DNA of 11,405 bases from JANOBD01 sp031411495 (GTDB taxonomy: Bacteria > Planctomycetota > Phycisphaerae > Tepidisphaerales > Tepidisphaeraceae): assembly GCA_031411495.1 (NCBI GenBank), contig JANOBD010000020.1, forward strand, positions 1 to 11,405. The letters are read 5' to 3'. Shown here in pieces: positions 1 through 5,683 of the stretch (within the stretch, counting starts at the first letter, position 1; the number at the start of each line of letters is the position of its first letter). The notes under the pieces were generated by a model, which was not told where the DNA came from, searched no databases, and saw only the letters and a list, made by a program, of their open reading frames with translations. Both the position numbers and the translations under genes were made by a program.

Positions 1-12
1 GCCTCGAACACC

Positions 13-17
13 AAGGA
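13..17 (+). promoter_or_regulatory. Ribosome binding site of csrA
   Basis: AAGGA lies nine bases ahead of the GTG at 27. It supports the GTG start, as there is no ATG alternative at the family-conserved N-terminus. It also contains a GGA triplet, the core of CsrA binding sites, so autoregulation is conceivable; only 26 bases of leader are visible and no hairpin can be judged. Confidence 0.6.
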
Positions 18-26
18 CGGTGAACC

Positions 27-269
27 GTGCTCGTCGTCAGCAGGCAAGTCGATGAGGTGATCATGATCGGTGACGACATCGAGGTGATGGTGACCGATAT
101 CCGCGGCGACAAAGTGCGCCTGGGCATCTCCGCTCCGAAACACCTCGCTGTCCATCGCAAAGAGGTCTATGGGGCGATTCTCAAAGAGCGCAACGCCGAT
201 AGCCTTGGCCAGCACGTTGCTGACTTTTCGAACCTCGCGCCCGCGTCACCGCCGGCGAAGGAAACCTGA
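27..269 (+). CDS. csrA: CsrA/RsmA-family carbon storage regulator (RNA-binding translational regulator)
   Basis: CsrA proteins are small dimers that bind GGA motifs in mRNA leaders and block or alter translation and RNA stability. Residues 1-54 align along their length with CsrA: the MLVVSR start, the MIGDDIEV beta strands, VRLGISAPK and VHRKEVY. The two RNA-contacting positions known from the family, around L4/R6 and R44, are present as V4, R6 and R44. The protein is 80 residues; E. coli CsrA is 61. The extra 26 or so C-terminal residues (rich in A, P, S) are not part of the fold. The GTG start is supported by AAGGA at 13-17, nine bases upstream, and by the exact fit to the family N-terminus. 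It lies on the same strand as the wHTH/excisionase-like pair and on the element side of the tRNA scar at 2634, so it may be element cargo. That is inference, because the left boundary lies outside the window. Confidence 0.95.
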   Translation: MLVVSRQVDEVIMIGDDIEVMVTDIRGDKVRLGISAPKHLAVHRKEVYGAILKERNADSLGQHVADFSNLAPASPPAKET

Positions 270-305
270 CGACCATTGGGGACCGCGAAGTTGAGCAGCG
301 AAAAC

Positions 306-362
306 GGCAAGCCGGGCGTTCCGGCTTTGCCAGCCCACGGTGGGCAAGGGTCCGTGAAGGAC
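306..362 (+). other. Cluster of three consecutive predicted RNA hairpins in the csrA/wHTH gap
   Basis: The gap between csrA and the next supported start (270-502, 233 bases) holds three adjacent dyads. First, 306-315 pairs with 321-331: ten base pairs, a GCGTT loop and a single bulged T at 328. Second, GCCCAC (333-338) pairs with GTGGGC (340-345); with a one-base centre this is more likely a DNA palindrome or a cruciform-prone site than a free hairpin. Third, GTCC (350-353) pairs with GGAC (359-362) around a GTGAA loop. No T-run follows any of them, so an intrinsic terminator is not supported. The cluster could be a structured leader of the downstream gene, an RNA processing site or a small RNA. 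The rest of the gap shows nothing recognisable. Confidence 0.4.
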
Positions 363-502
363 TCGAAACACTTGTGAAGCGGTCGCATCCACTCGCACCG
401 GATGGGGCTGCGCACAAATGGAGCGGCGGCGACGAGCCGGCAAGGCGAGTCGTCGTCTTTGGGCGAGTTGGCGCGATCGCGCCATCGGACTGGACCACGA
501 AG

Positions 503-838
503 ATGAGCGTGCAAGCGGAAAACCCCTACATCACTAGGCGGCAGCAGGACGTCCTTGATGCGATGCTGACGATCTTCTCCCAGACGAACCTGCCCGTTCC
601 GCTCAAGACGCTCGGCGAGCGATTGGGGGTGACGCGGGTGTCGATCCACGGTCACATGCAGGTGCTGGTGAAGAAGAAGCGCGTCCGCGCGATCCGCAGG
701 GGGCTCAACCATCAATACGTGCCGATCGTGCCGCGTCGCGGGAACGAGGTGATCGTGAACGCCGTCGAGCGGCTCCGGCACCACGGCGAGCACGGAACCG
801 CGCAGCAGCTCGAATCCGCGTTCGGAGTCCAGTCATGA
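503..838 (+). CDS. Small winged-helix protein like the LexA N-terminal DNA-binding domain, without a peptidase
   Basis: The 111-residue protein has one recognisable domain, residues about 10-75. It follows the LexA N-terminal layout: 'ITRRQQDVLDAM' (first helix, as in LexA 'LTARQQEVFDLI'), a helix-turn-helix around 'LKTLGERLGVTRVSIHGHMQVL', then a wing ('RVRAIRRGLNHQYVPI'). The LexA Ser/Lys self-cleavage domain is absent, so it cannot respond to RecA in the LexA manner. It probably binds DNA as a local repressor or activator; the target is unknown. The open frame extends up to a GTG at 374, but those 43 residues resemble no part of the fold. The ATG at 503 is therefore preferred, although its Shine-Dalgarno is poor. 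An AAGGA at 357-361 lies 12 bases ahead of the GTG and keeps the longer form possible. Its stop overlaps the start of the excisionase-like gene (ATGA, 835-838), implying coupled translation. Confidence 0.75.
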   Translation: MSVQAENPYITRRQQDVLDAMLTIFSQTNLPVPLKTLGERLGVTRVSIHGHMQVLVKKKRVRAIRRGLNHQYVPIVPRRGNEVIVNAVERLRHHGEHGTAQQLESAFGVQS

Positions 839-1134
839 AGACACCCGTTGAACCGATCGCAGTGACCTACCCGGCGGCCATGGCGATGTTGCAGGTGAGC
901 GAAGCGACGCTGCACCGGCTGATTAAGGCCGGCGTGCTGGTCCGAAAGGTCATCCGCATGCCAGGCACGAAGCGGCCGATCAGCCGGATCACAACCGAAT
1001 CGATCACTCGCTGCCTCCAGGATAAGCCTGAACCGTTCCAGCCCGACACGCGGCCGATCAGGGCAAAGCCTTCAAAGGTGCTTCGGCCGGTGTTATTGAC
1101 CCGATCGATGAAGCCGGTGCTGGAGATCGTGTAG
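835..1134 (+). CDS. Excisionase-like / MerR-type helix-turn-helix small DNA-binding protein
   Basis: This is a 99-residue basic protein. Residues about 10-62 follow the pattern of the excisionase/HTH_17 family: 'TYPAAMAMLQVSEATLHRLIKAGVL' is a typical helix-turn-helix start, then a wing ('VRKVIRMPGTKRPISRI') and a closing helix ('TTESITRCLQ'). Excisionases of this type bind near att sites and steer a tyrosine recombinase towards excision. GGAG at 824-827 sits seven bases ahead of the ATG. The start overlaps the preceding stop (ATGA), so the two DNA-binding proteins form one transcription unit. The C-terminal 35 residues are basic, look disordered and are encoded opposite the 3' end of the recombinase gene. 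It could equally be a plain regulator; the excisionase reading rests on its size, fold and recombinase neighbour. Confidence 0.7.
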   Translation: MKTPVEPIAVTYPAAMAMLQVSEATLHRLIKAGVLVRKVIRMPGTKRPISRITTESITRCLQDKPEPFQPDTRPIRAKPSKVLRPVLLTRSMKPVLEIV

Positions 1135-2512
1135 CCAGGCCCGCGGCCGCGACATCCAGCCGTGAGCAAAGTTCCCGCGTGATCAGGAGCAAATCGTGCA
1201 TCTGTTTGGGATCCAGATAGAAGGACTGCCGGACGCTGCCCGTCGAGTGACCCTCAAACAGGTCGCGCGCGTCGCTGGATGCGCCCGAGCTGCTCGCGAA
1301 CGTGGTCGCGGTGTGACGCAGCGCGTAAAACCCGCCACCGGAGAGCTTCGTGATCGCCGCATCGCATTCCGGACACCTGAGCACCTTTCCGCGCACAAAT
1401 GGCTTTCGCTGGACGATGCCGTGCCTTTCACATGTTCCCAGGCGGGCGACGACGCGCGAAAACTGGGCCCCGACGTTGTCGGTGATATGCACCTTCTCGA
1501 TGACGTTGTTGGCATCGTAGACGATGTGGTTCGACACCATGGCCGAGCCCGCCTCGGTTCGGAACATCAATCCCTTGGTCTTGTCGGTCACCGGCCGCTT
1601 GAGTTGTTCGACCTCGCGGATGGCCTCGACGACCAGCGGAGGCACGATCGCGTAGCGATACATCTCGGTCTTGGGACGAGGGAACGTCAGGAGCCCGTAG
1701 CCCGCGGGGATCTCGTCGGCGCGGCCGTGGAAGTGAATCTTTTCTGGCTTCTGGTAAACGGTGAGCGCATTCTTCGGCAGCTCGCTGATGTCGGTGTTGC
1801 CGTATCCGGCGAAGTAGCCCAGCAGGATGATCGTCTTCATCGGCAGATGGGCATGACGGATCAGCGCTGCGATCTCCTCGACGCGCCACGTGTCGCGCGC
1901 GCCATCGGCCCGGTCCTCGCGCTTCTGGCGGCGGATGTCCCGGATCGGGCGGACTTCGTGGATATCCATCCAGCGGAACGGCCGGCCCAGCGCGCCGTTA
2001 CTCGCCTTGCCGACCCAGTTCCACATCGAGCAGACCGCGCGAACGTGACGGTTAAAAGCGTGGATGCCGAGATGCTTCTTCATCACCTTCAGATGCTCAC
2101 GGATCGGCGTCGGGTCGGCCTCGAGTTGCCGGATCGTCTTTGCGCCGCCGATCGCATCAACGTATCGCTTCAGGGCCGCACGCGACTCAGCAAACGTGCG
2201 GACGTCGATCGCCGCCTCAACAGTGCGTTCGTGCTTGTCGCTCAAATATCGATTCACGACCTCGCGCAGCGTCGCGAGGGTCGGATCCTCGGCGAGCGCT
2301 TCACCATGAGCTCGCGCCTTCATGAACGCTTCGTACTTCTTGAGCGCCGCCTGCCACGACTTGCGATACTCCTCGCCGTTGGCGGGCGAACGGGTCGGTC
2401 CAAACGAGACGTGCCTGCCGTCGATCGTCGCGGTCCACGAACCCTTCGCGTGAGGGAAGAGCGGATAGTCGGGATACGGTTTAGGAATGCTTTGCGTCGA
2501 AATCGTGCCCAT
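1058..2512 (-). CDS. Tyrosine recombinase / integrase of the planctomycete type, with variant active site
   Basis: A 484-residue site-specific recombinase, expected to integrate and excise the element at 2634. Residues about 11-40 ('PYPDYPLFPHAKGSW...FGP') resemble the small N-terminal arm-binding module of planctomycete phage-type integrases. Residues about 75-185 are the SAM-like core-binding domain. The catalytic domain runs from about 205 to 450: box I region 'GYGNTDISEL' (236-245), beta-hairpin lysine K281 in 'FPRPKTE', box II 'FYALRHT' with R399, 'GHS' with H422, and the nucleophile in 'SFYLDP' (Y432). Two canonical residues are absent: no Arg lies in box I, and Y396 sits where HxxR has His. 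Residues 361-383 contain CxxH and CxxC, a possible zinc ribbon inside the catalytic domain. The ATG has GGGAG five bases upstream. The last 77 bases overlap the convergent excisionase-like gene. Confidence 0.92.
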   Translation of the reverse strand: MGTISTQSIPKPYPDYPLFPHAKGSWTATIDGRHVSFGPTRSPANGEEYRKSWQAALKKYEAFMKARAHGEALAEDPTLATLREVVNRYLSDKHERTVEAAIDVRTFAESRAALKRYVDAIGGAKTIRQLEADPTPIREHLKVMKKHLGIHAFNRHVRAVCSMWNWVGKASNGALGRPFRWMDIHEVRPIRDIRRQKREDRADGARDTWRVEEIAALIRHAHLPMKTIILLGYFAGYGNTDISELPKNALTVYQKPEKIHFHGRADEIPAGYGLLTFPRPKTEMYRYAIVPPLVVEAIREVEQLKRPVTDKTKGLMFRTEAGSAMVSNHIVYDANNVIEKVHITDNVGAQFSRVVARLGTCERHGIVQRKPFVRGKVLRCPECDAAITKLSGGGFYALRHTATTFASSSGASSDARDLFEGHSTGSVRQSFYLDPKQMHDLLLITRELCSRLDVAAAGLATRSPAPASSIGSITPAEAPLKALP

Positions 2513-2523
2513 CGGTGCTCCCA

Positions 2524-2548
2524 GCTAGTGTCGGACGCTAGTGTCGGA
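2524..2548. repeat. Tandem 12-base direct repeat ahead of the integrase
   Basis: GCTAGTGTCGGA occurs at 2524-2535 and again at 2537-2548, a period of 13 bases. The nearer copy ends 12 bases upstream of the integrase ATG, just beyond its ribosome binding site. Closely spaced identical repeats here are typical of operators, or of arm-type sites bound by an integrase N-terminal domain or an excisionase. Which protein binds is not visible from sequence. Confidence 0.6.
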
Positions 2549-2590
2549 AGGGTATCCGAACAAAAACCTAACGTCCATTTCGCTGCGGTG

Positions 2591-2600
2591 CAACCGGTTG
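2591..2600. repeat. 10-base perfect palindrome in the integrase/att interval
   Basis: CAACCGGTTG reads the same on both strands and lies between the tandem repeat ahead of the integrase and the tRNA scar. It could be an operator or accessory site, but a 10-base palindrome alone is weak evidence. Confidence 0.25.
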
Positions 2601-2611
2601 ATTTCGCCACT

Positions 2612-2643
2612 TTTCTAAACCATGAGGATCGCATTTCTAAACC
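2612..2643. repeat. Duplicated anticodon-loop core (candidate recombination core sites)
   Basis: TTTCTAAACC occurs at 2612-2621 and 2634-2643, 22 bases apart. The second copy is the anticodon loop and start of the 3' anticodon stem of the tRNA-Arg fragment. The first has T before it, which is what an intact tRNA-Arg(TCT) anticodon stem would have. Such repeated cores fit the binding or strand-exchange site of a tRNA-targeting tyrosine recombinase. The repeat may be an accessory core site or a scar of successive integration events. Confidence 0.55.
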
Positions 2644-2675
2644 GACGGTCGTGCGTTCGAGTCGCACCGGGCACG
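2634..2675 (+). pseudogene. 3' fragment of tRNA-Arg(TCT): att site marking the element/chromosome boundary
   Basis: These 42 bases match tRNA positions 32-73 in order. The anticodon loop is TTTCTAA (2634-2640, anticodon TCT). The 3' anticodon stem is ACCGA (2641-2645), followed by a five-base variable loop CGGTC. The T stem GTGCG/CGCAC is perfect (2651-2655 with 2663-2667) around TTCGAGT. The acceptor 3' strand is CGGGCAC (2668-2674) with discriminator G. The invariant G53, T54, T55, C56, A58 and C61 are all present. The 5' side fails: only TCG of the 5' anticodon stem survives (2629-2631), and no D arm or GTGCCCG acceptor strand precedes it. CCA is not encoded. The break at the anticodon loop, next to an integrase, is the classic signature of integration into a tRNA gene. 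The intact tRNA should lie at the other end of the element. Confidence 0.8.
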
Positions 2676-2740
2676 CTTTCGGCAGTTCCCCCAATTCCTT
2701 CAGAATGTACGCATCCTGCTCCATTCGTCTGCGGACGTGG

Positions 2741-3577
2741 TCACGATGCGAGTGGCACGCCAACGCGTTTGCAGACGTCTCGCAGGGCGTTAACCGCGGT
2801 CGCAAAGAGTTCCGGGCCGGTTTCGCCGTGTGAATGTGCGGCGACCTTCAAGTGCGGCTCGAGCGAGAGGAAGCCGCGATAGCCGGACGCGTACGCGTCG
2901 CTCACGATCGCGGGGATCTGCCCGTCGCCCTGGCCGGCGGGGACGACGTGGCCGTCGGATTTAACGGCGTCCTTGATGTGGATGTGCGCCGTGTATGGCC
3001 GCAGCGCTGGCCAGCACTCGAGCGGGTCCTGGCCGCACTGGATGAAGTTCGCAAAGTCGAACGCGGTCCGCAGCTTCGGATGGTTGATGGTTTTCATCAG
3101 GTCGATACAGCGCGAGCCGATGTCGCCGTAGATGCCTTTTTCGTTCTCATGGACCATGACGATGTCGGTGCCCTTGAGCAGATCGCACTGTACGCGGAGC
3201 AGGTCGATCACTCGTTCGCGGATCGGCTCGATCGGCCCTTTGCCCTCGCCGCCCTCGGGATAAAACGAAAAGACGCGAATGAGCGGCGATTCAAAGTGCA
3301 CCGCCATCTCGATTGCCTTCTTGAACTGATCGAGCAGTTCGCCGCGCGGCGTATCGATCGGCTTCTTGCCGCACGGGCTGCCGATGCTGATCACGCCGAG
3401 GCTCGCGGCGTCGAGCTTCGATTTCACTTCGCGCTTCATCGCATCGTCAAACGCCAGAACATTCTTTCCCGAGACGCCACGCAGTTCGAAATGCGTTACT
3501 CCGAGCGCTTTGCAGGTGGCGATCTGCTGGTCGAGGTCGGGCGAGATTTCATCGGCGAATCCGGAGAGCTTGAGCAT
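2741..3577 (-). CDS. Sugar phosphate isomerase/epimerase-like TIM-barrel protein (xylose isomerase-like/AP endonuclease 2 superfamily)
   Basis: A 278-residue cytoplasmic protein of the superfamily whose members isomerise or epimerise sugars with a divalent metal. It opens with the usual 'KLSGFADEISPDLDQQ' strand and helix, then 'FELRG' at residues 30-34. Likely metal ligands from the family pattern are E144 in 'VMVHENEKG', D174 in 'AFDFANF', H198 or H200 in 'AHIHIKD', and E240 in 'FLSLEPHL'. The ATG at 3577 is chosen because the conserved barrel starts there; a TTG 39 bases upstream adds only unrelated residues. A weak GGA lies seven bases ahead. The substrate cannot be told from sequence. 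Planctomycetes carry many such paralogues, often in sugar catabolism. It is the first chromosomal gene beyond the tRNA scar and follows the pseudouridine synthase after 56 bases. Confidence 0.88.
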   Translation of the reverse strand: MLKLSGFADEISPDLDQQIATCKALGVTHFELRGVSGKNVLAFDDAMKREVKSKLDAASLGVISIGSPCGKKPIDTPRGELLDQFKKAIEMAVHFESPLIRVFSFYPEGGEGKGPIEPIRERVIDLLRVQCDLLKGTDIVMVHENEKGIYGDIGSRCIDLMKTINHPKLRTAFDFANFIQCGQDPLECWPALRPYTAHIHIKDAVKSDGHVVPAGQGDGQIPAIVSDAYASGYRGFLSLEPHLKVAAHSHGETGPELFATAVNALRDVCKRVGVPLAS

Positions 3578-3633
3578 GATGCGATCCAGAGTAGAGGAGC
3601 GCACTTCGCTCGGCAACGCTTCGGCCGTTGCAC

Positions 3634-4410
3634 TTATGAAGCGTATTTTGTGAGCATATTCACGCCGGCGCGAAAATCTTTGGGCGGTTCGGCTTCGAGC
3701 TTCAGCGGCGAACCGTTCGGATGGAGCAGTGACAGCCGGTGTGCGTGCAGCGTGAGCCGGCCGATGAGCGGCCGTTCAACCTCTTCACTCGGCGGTCGAT
3801 AGCCGCGCTTGAAACCGCTCAGGTACAGGCCGGGCTCGCGATCGGGTTCCTCTTTCTTTCGAAGCCGCGAACCGTAGAGCGGATCGACGACCAGCGGATG
3901 GCCGATACTAGCGAGGTGAACGCGGATCTGATGCGTCCGGCCCGTCAGTGGCACTACTCGAAGCAACGAGTAGCCGCGAAACCGCTGCAGCACCTTCCAC
4001 CGGGTAACGGCCGGCTTGCCGACGCGGTGGGTTTCCATCCGCAGATTGTTCGATGGGTCGCGACGCATGTTCGCGTCAATAGTGCCTTCCACGTCGGCGA
4101 GATTGCCGATCACGAGCGCGAGATATTCCTTCTCGACTTGTCGATTCTGGAACTGCTCGGAGAGAAAAGTTTGGGCCGAGCGGGTCTTCGCAAAGAGCAG
4201 GACACCGGAGGTGTCTTTGTCGATGCGATGCACCGGGCGGATGCGCGGATCGAGATCGCCCTTGAACGGGATGCCGAGCTGTTCCCCGAGCATCCTGGTG
4301 GCGACGCGCTTCTCGCCTTTGCTGGGCACGCTCACGCAGTTCGCGGGCTTGTTGGTGGCGACGAGATGGTCGTCATTGCAAAGGAGCGGAAGCAATTCGT
4401 GTTTGGGCAT
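3634..4410 (-). CDS. RluA-family pseudouridine synthase
   Basis: This enzyme converts specific uridines in rRNA or tRNA to pseudouridine. The 258-residue protein carries the RluA signature 'HRIDKDTSG' (residues 61-69, catalytic D64), preceded by 'DDHLVATNKPANCVSVPS', with 'LTGRTHQIRVHLASIGHPLVVDPLYG' motif III at 155-180. No S4 RNA-binding domain precedes the catalytic domain, as in the short RluA/RluE-like forms. A hydrophilic insert (about 184-215) separates 'DPLYG' from the terminal 'LTLHAHRLSL' block. The target uridine cannot be assigned. The ATG at 4410 begins just before the conserved core. An in-frame TTG at 4461 would overlap the acyltransferase stop (TTGA) and has GAAGG four bases ahead, so a 275-residue coupled form is possible. 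The last residues are compact, with no C-terminal tail. Confidence 0.9.
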   Translation of the reverse strand: MPKHELLPLLCNDDHLVATNKPANCVSVPSKGEKRVATRMLGEQLGIPFKGDLDPRIRPVHRIDKDTSGVLLFAKTRSAQTFLSEQFQNRQVEKEYLALVIGNLADVEGTIDANMRRDPSNNLRMETHRVGKPAVTRWKVLQRFRGYSLLRVVPLTGRTHQIRVHLASIGHPLVVDPLYGSRLRKKEEPDREPGLYLSGFKRGYRPPSEEVERPLIGRLTLHAHRLSLLHPNGSPLKLEAEPPKDFRAGVNMLTKYAS

Positions 4411-4457
4411 CGGAACGGCGAAGTATCGCAGAACTGACACTCGATGGGAACGGACCG

Positions 4458-5570
4458 TCAACCGGCCTTCGGCAATCGCTTCGCGTACGGCACGAACCGT
4501 TTGAGCTGGTTGATAGGCCGCTCAAACGCGAACCAGGAGATGCTCGCAATCAGTACGGTTGTCGCCAAGAGCAGGACGTAACGAAGCAGCCAGTGATTGA
4601 GTACAGCGGGGATCGGATAGATCCTGACGTGCGACAGCAGGACCGGAAAGACGAGGTTGTGGATGACGTACAGGCCGTAGCTGATGGTGCCGAGATAGAC
4701 GAGCGGACCAAACGACAGCACGCGGCCGGTGATGCCCGTGTAGCCGCGACTCGCCCGCCCGATCACGCCGACGAACAGGAGCGAGAGGGCGGTTGTCTCG
4801 AGCGTGGTGATCGCCGTCAGGTTTAGCTTCGCGACAACCAGTCCGCGGGTAACCAGCCACAGCGGCGCGCCGACGAGCATGCACATGTTCTCGAATCGCC
4901 GCGACGCACCGGCACGCTGGATCATCGAGAGGATCGCGCCCAGGCCCAGCGCGTCGAAGCAGGAGAGTGGAAGGATTTCGAAGTAGTGATCGTTAGGCCG
5001 AAGCAGTGCCATCGCGATACGGAAGAGCGGCGCGGCGACGATCGTGATCCACACCAGCGGACGGAGCAGTCGCACCGGCGCGAGCAACATCAGGAACGGC
5101 CAGACGAGATAGAACTGTTCTTCGACAGCGAGCGACCAGAAATGTGCAACCGCTTTCGCCCAGGCCTGATCGTGCCACTGTGCGAAGTTGGACGTGTAGA
5201 GCAGATTCGGCACGAGCATCTGTCGGCCTTCGACGAGGGTGAAGGCCGCGACAATCACGGCGGCGTAGTAAAGTGGAACGATGCGCAGGAATCGGCGGAC
5301 GTAAAAGCGAATGAGCGTCGAACCGGAGGATTGCTGTGCCTTGCCGGCATCAATTCGCGCCTGAAGCAGGATGCCGGTGATGAGGAAGCCGCTGAGGACA
5401 AAGAACAGGTGAACGCCGGCCGTGCCCCACGGGATATAGAGCCCGCCGACATTCGGCACGACCCAGTGTTCCACCATAACCGCCAGCACCGCGATCGCGC
5501 GCAGGCCGTCGAGCTGAACCATGTACTGCTTGCCGGCAACGGGACCGTGTATGCGCGCGAGATCCATCAT
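4458..5570 (-). CDS. Acyltransferase 3 family integral membrane protein (OafA/YrhL-type)
   Basis: Members move acyl groups, often acetyl, onto polysaccharides or lipids at the membrane. The 370-residue length and about ten hydrophobic segments fit the family. Diagnostic motifs are visible: 'LDGLRAIAVLAVMVEH' (R24, H35), 'GVHLFFVLSGFLITG' (52-66), 'FYVRRFLRIVPLYY' (89-102, with R92/R93), 'FWSLAVEEQFYLVWP' (144-158), 'SYGLYVIHN' and the terminal 'FERPINQLKRF'. There is no C-terminal SGNH domain, so it is the short form. The acceptor is not predictable; a surface glycan or lipid is likely from the family. The start has two adjacent ATGs (5570 and 5567) and no clear Shine-Dalgarno; a 9-base dyad sits just ahead. 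Its stop overlaps the possible TTG start of the pseudouridine synthase, suggesting co-transcription. Confidence 0.92.
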   Translation of the reverse strand: MMDLARIHGPVAGKQYMVQLDGLRAIAVLAVMVEHWVVPNVGGLYIPWGTAGVHLFFVLSGFLITGILLQARIDAGKAQQSSGSTLIRFYVRRFLRIVPLYYAAVIVAAFTLVEGRQMLVPNLLYTSNFAQWHDQAWAKAVAHFWSLAVEEQFYLVWPFLMLLAPVRLLRPLVWITIVAAPLFRIAMALLRPNDHYFEILPLSCFDALGLGAILSMIQRAGASRRFENMCMLVGAPLWLVTRGLVVAKLNLTAITTLETTALSLLFVGVIGRASRGYTGITGRVLSFGPLVYLGTISYGLYVIHNLVFPVLLSHVRIYPIPAVLNHWLLRYVLLLATTVLIASISWFAFERPINQLKRFVPYAKRLPKAG

Positions 5571-5575
5571 CGAAA

Positions 5576-5615
5576 GTTATCGGCAGAACAGGCGGGGAGC
5601 GTGATGGCCGATAAC
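5576..5615. repeat. 9-base inverted repeat in the acyltransferase leader
   Basis: GTTATCGGC (5576-5584) and GCCGATAAC (5607-5615) are perfect complements separated by 22 bases. The inner edge is only six bases from the acyltransferase start codon and the dyad lies about 70 bases past the end of argF. It could be an operator, a translation-blocking hairpin or a weak attenuator between argF and the acyltransferase. On the - strand the stem is followed by TTTCG, too short a T-run for a confident terminator. Confidence 0.45.
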
Positions 5616-5642
5616 CGGTCGTGCACGATCACAAATGCAACA

Positions 5643-5682
5643 GCAGAGGCGCGGAGTGAATGCGGAGGGAGCGCAGAGACGC
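5643..5682. repeat. Degenerate octamer-like repeat beyond argF
   Basis: The bases just downstream of the argF stop read as imperfect eight-base units on the + strand: GCAGAGGC, GCGGAGTG, a diverged unit, then AGAGACGC. They resemble the cleaner CACGGAGG-type units at 6621-6673 on the other side of argF. It is probably a decayed copy of a dispersed repeat; low confidence because the units are diverged. Confidence 0.25.
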
Positions 5683-5683
5683 A

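Noticed and set aside
306..345. Intrinsic terminator of csrA
   Set aside because: The stem at 306-331 is strong, but it is followed by further GC-rich sequence and no T-run.
374..502. N-terminal extension of the LexA-like protein from a GTG
   Set aside because: The extra 43 residues do not resemble the domain and overlap the structured gap. The ATG at 503 starts just before the winged-helix fold. The longer form cannot be fully excluded.
2550..2675. An intact tRNA gene
   Set aside because: The 3' half is perfect, but no 5' acceptor strand GTGCCCG, D arm or complete 5' anticodon stem exists upstream, so only a fragment is called.
1196..2833. A 545-codon open frame on the + strand opposite the integrase
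   Set aside because: It is longer than the integrase, but it is the antisense shadow of a clearly recognisable recombinase in high-GC DNA. It shows no domain, is very rich in Arg/Asp/Val as antisense frames are, and runs through the tRNA scar.
2834..3802. A 322-codon open frame on the + strand
   Set aside because: It covers the sugar isomerase and part of the pseudouridine synthase in antisense; the protein is low in recognisable motifs while both opposite frames match known families.
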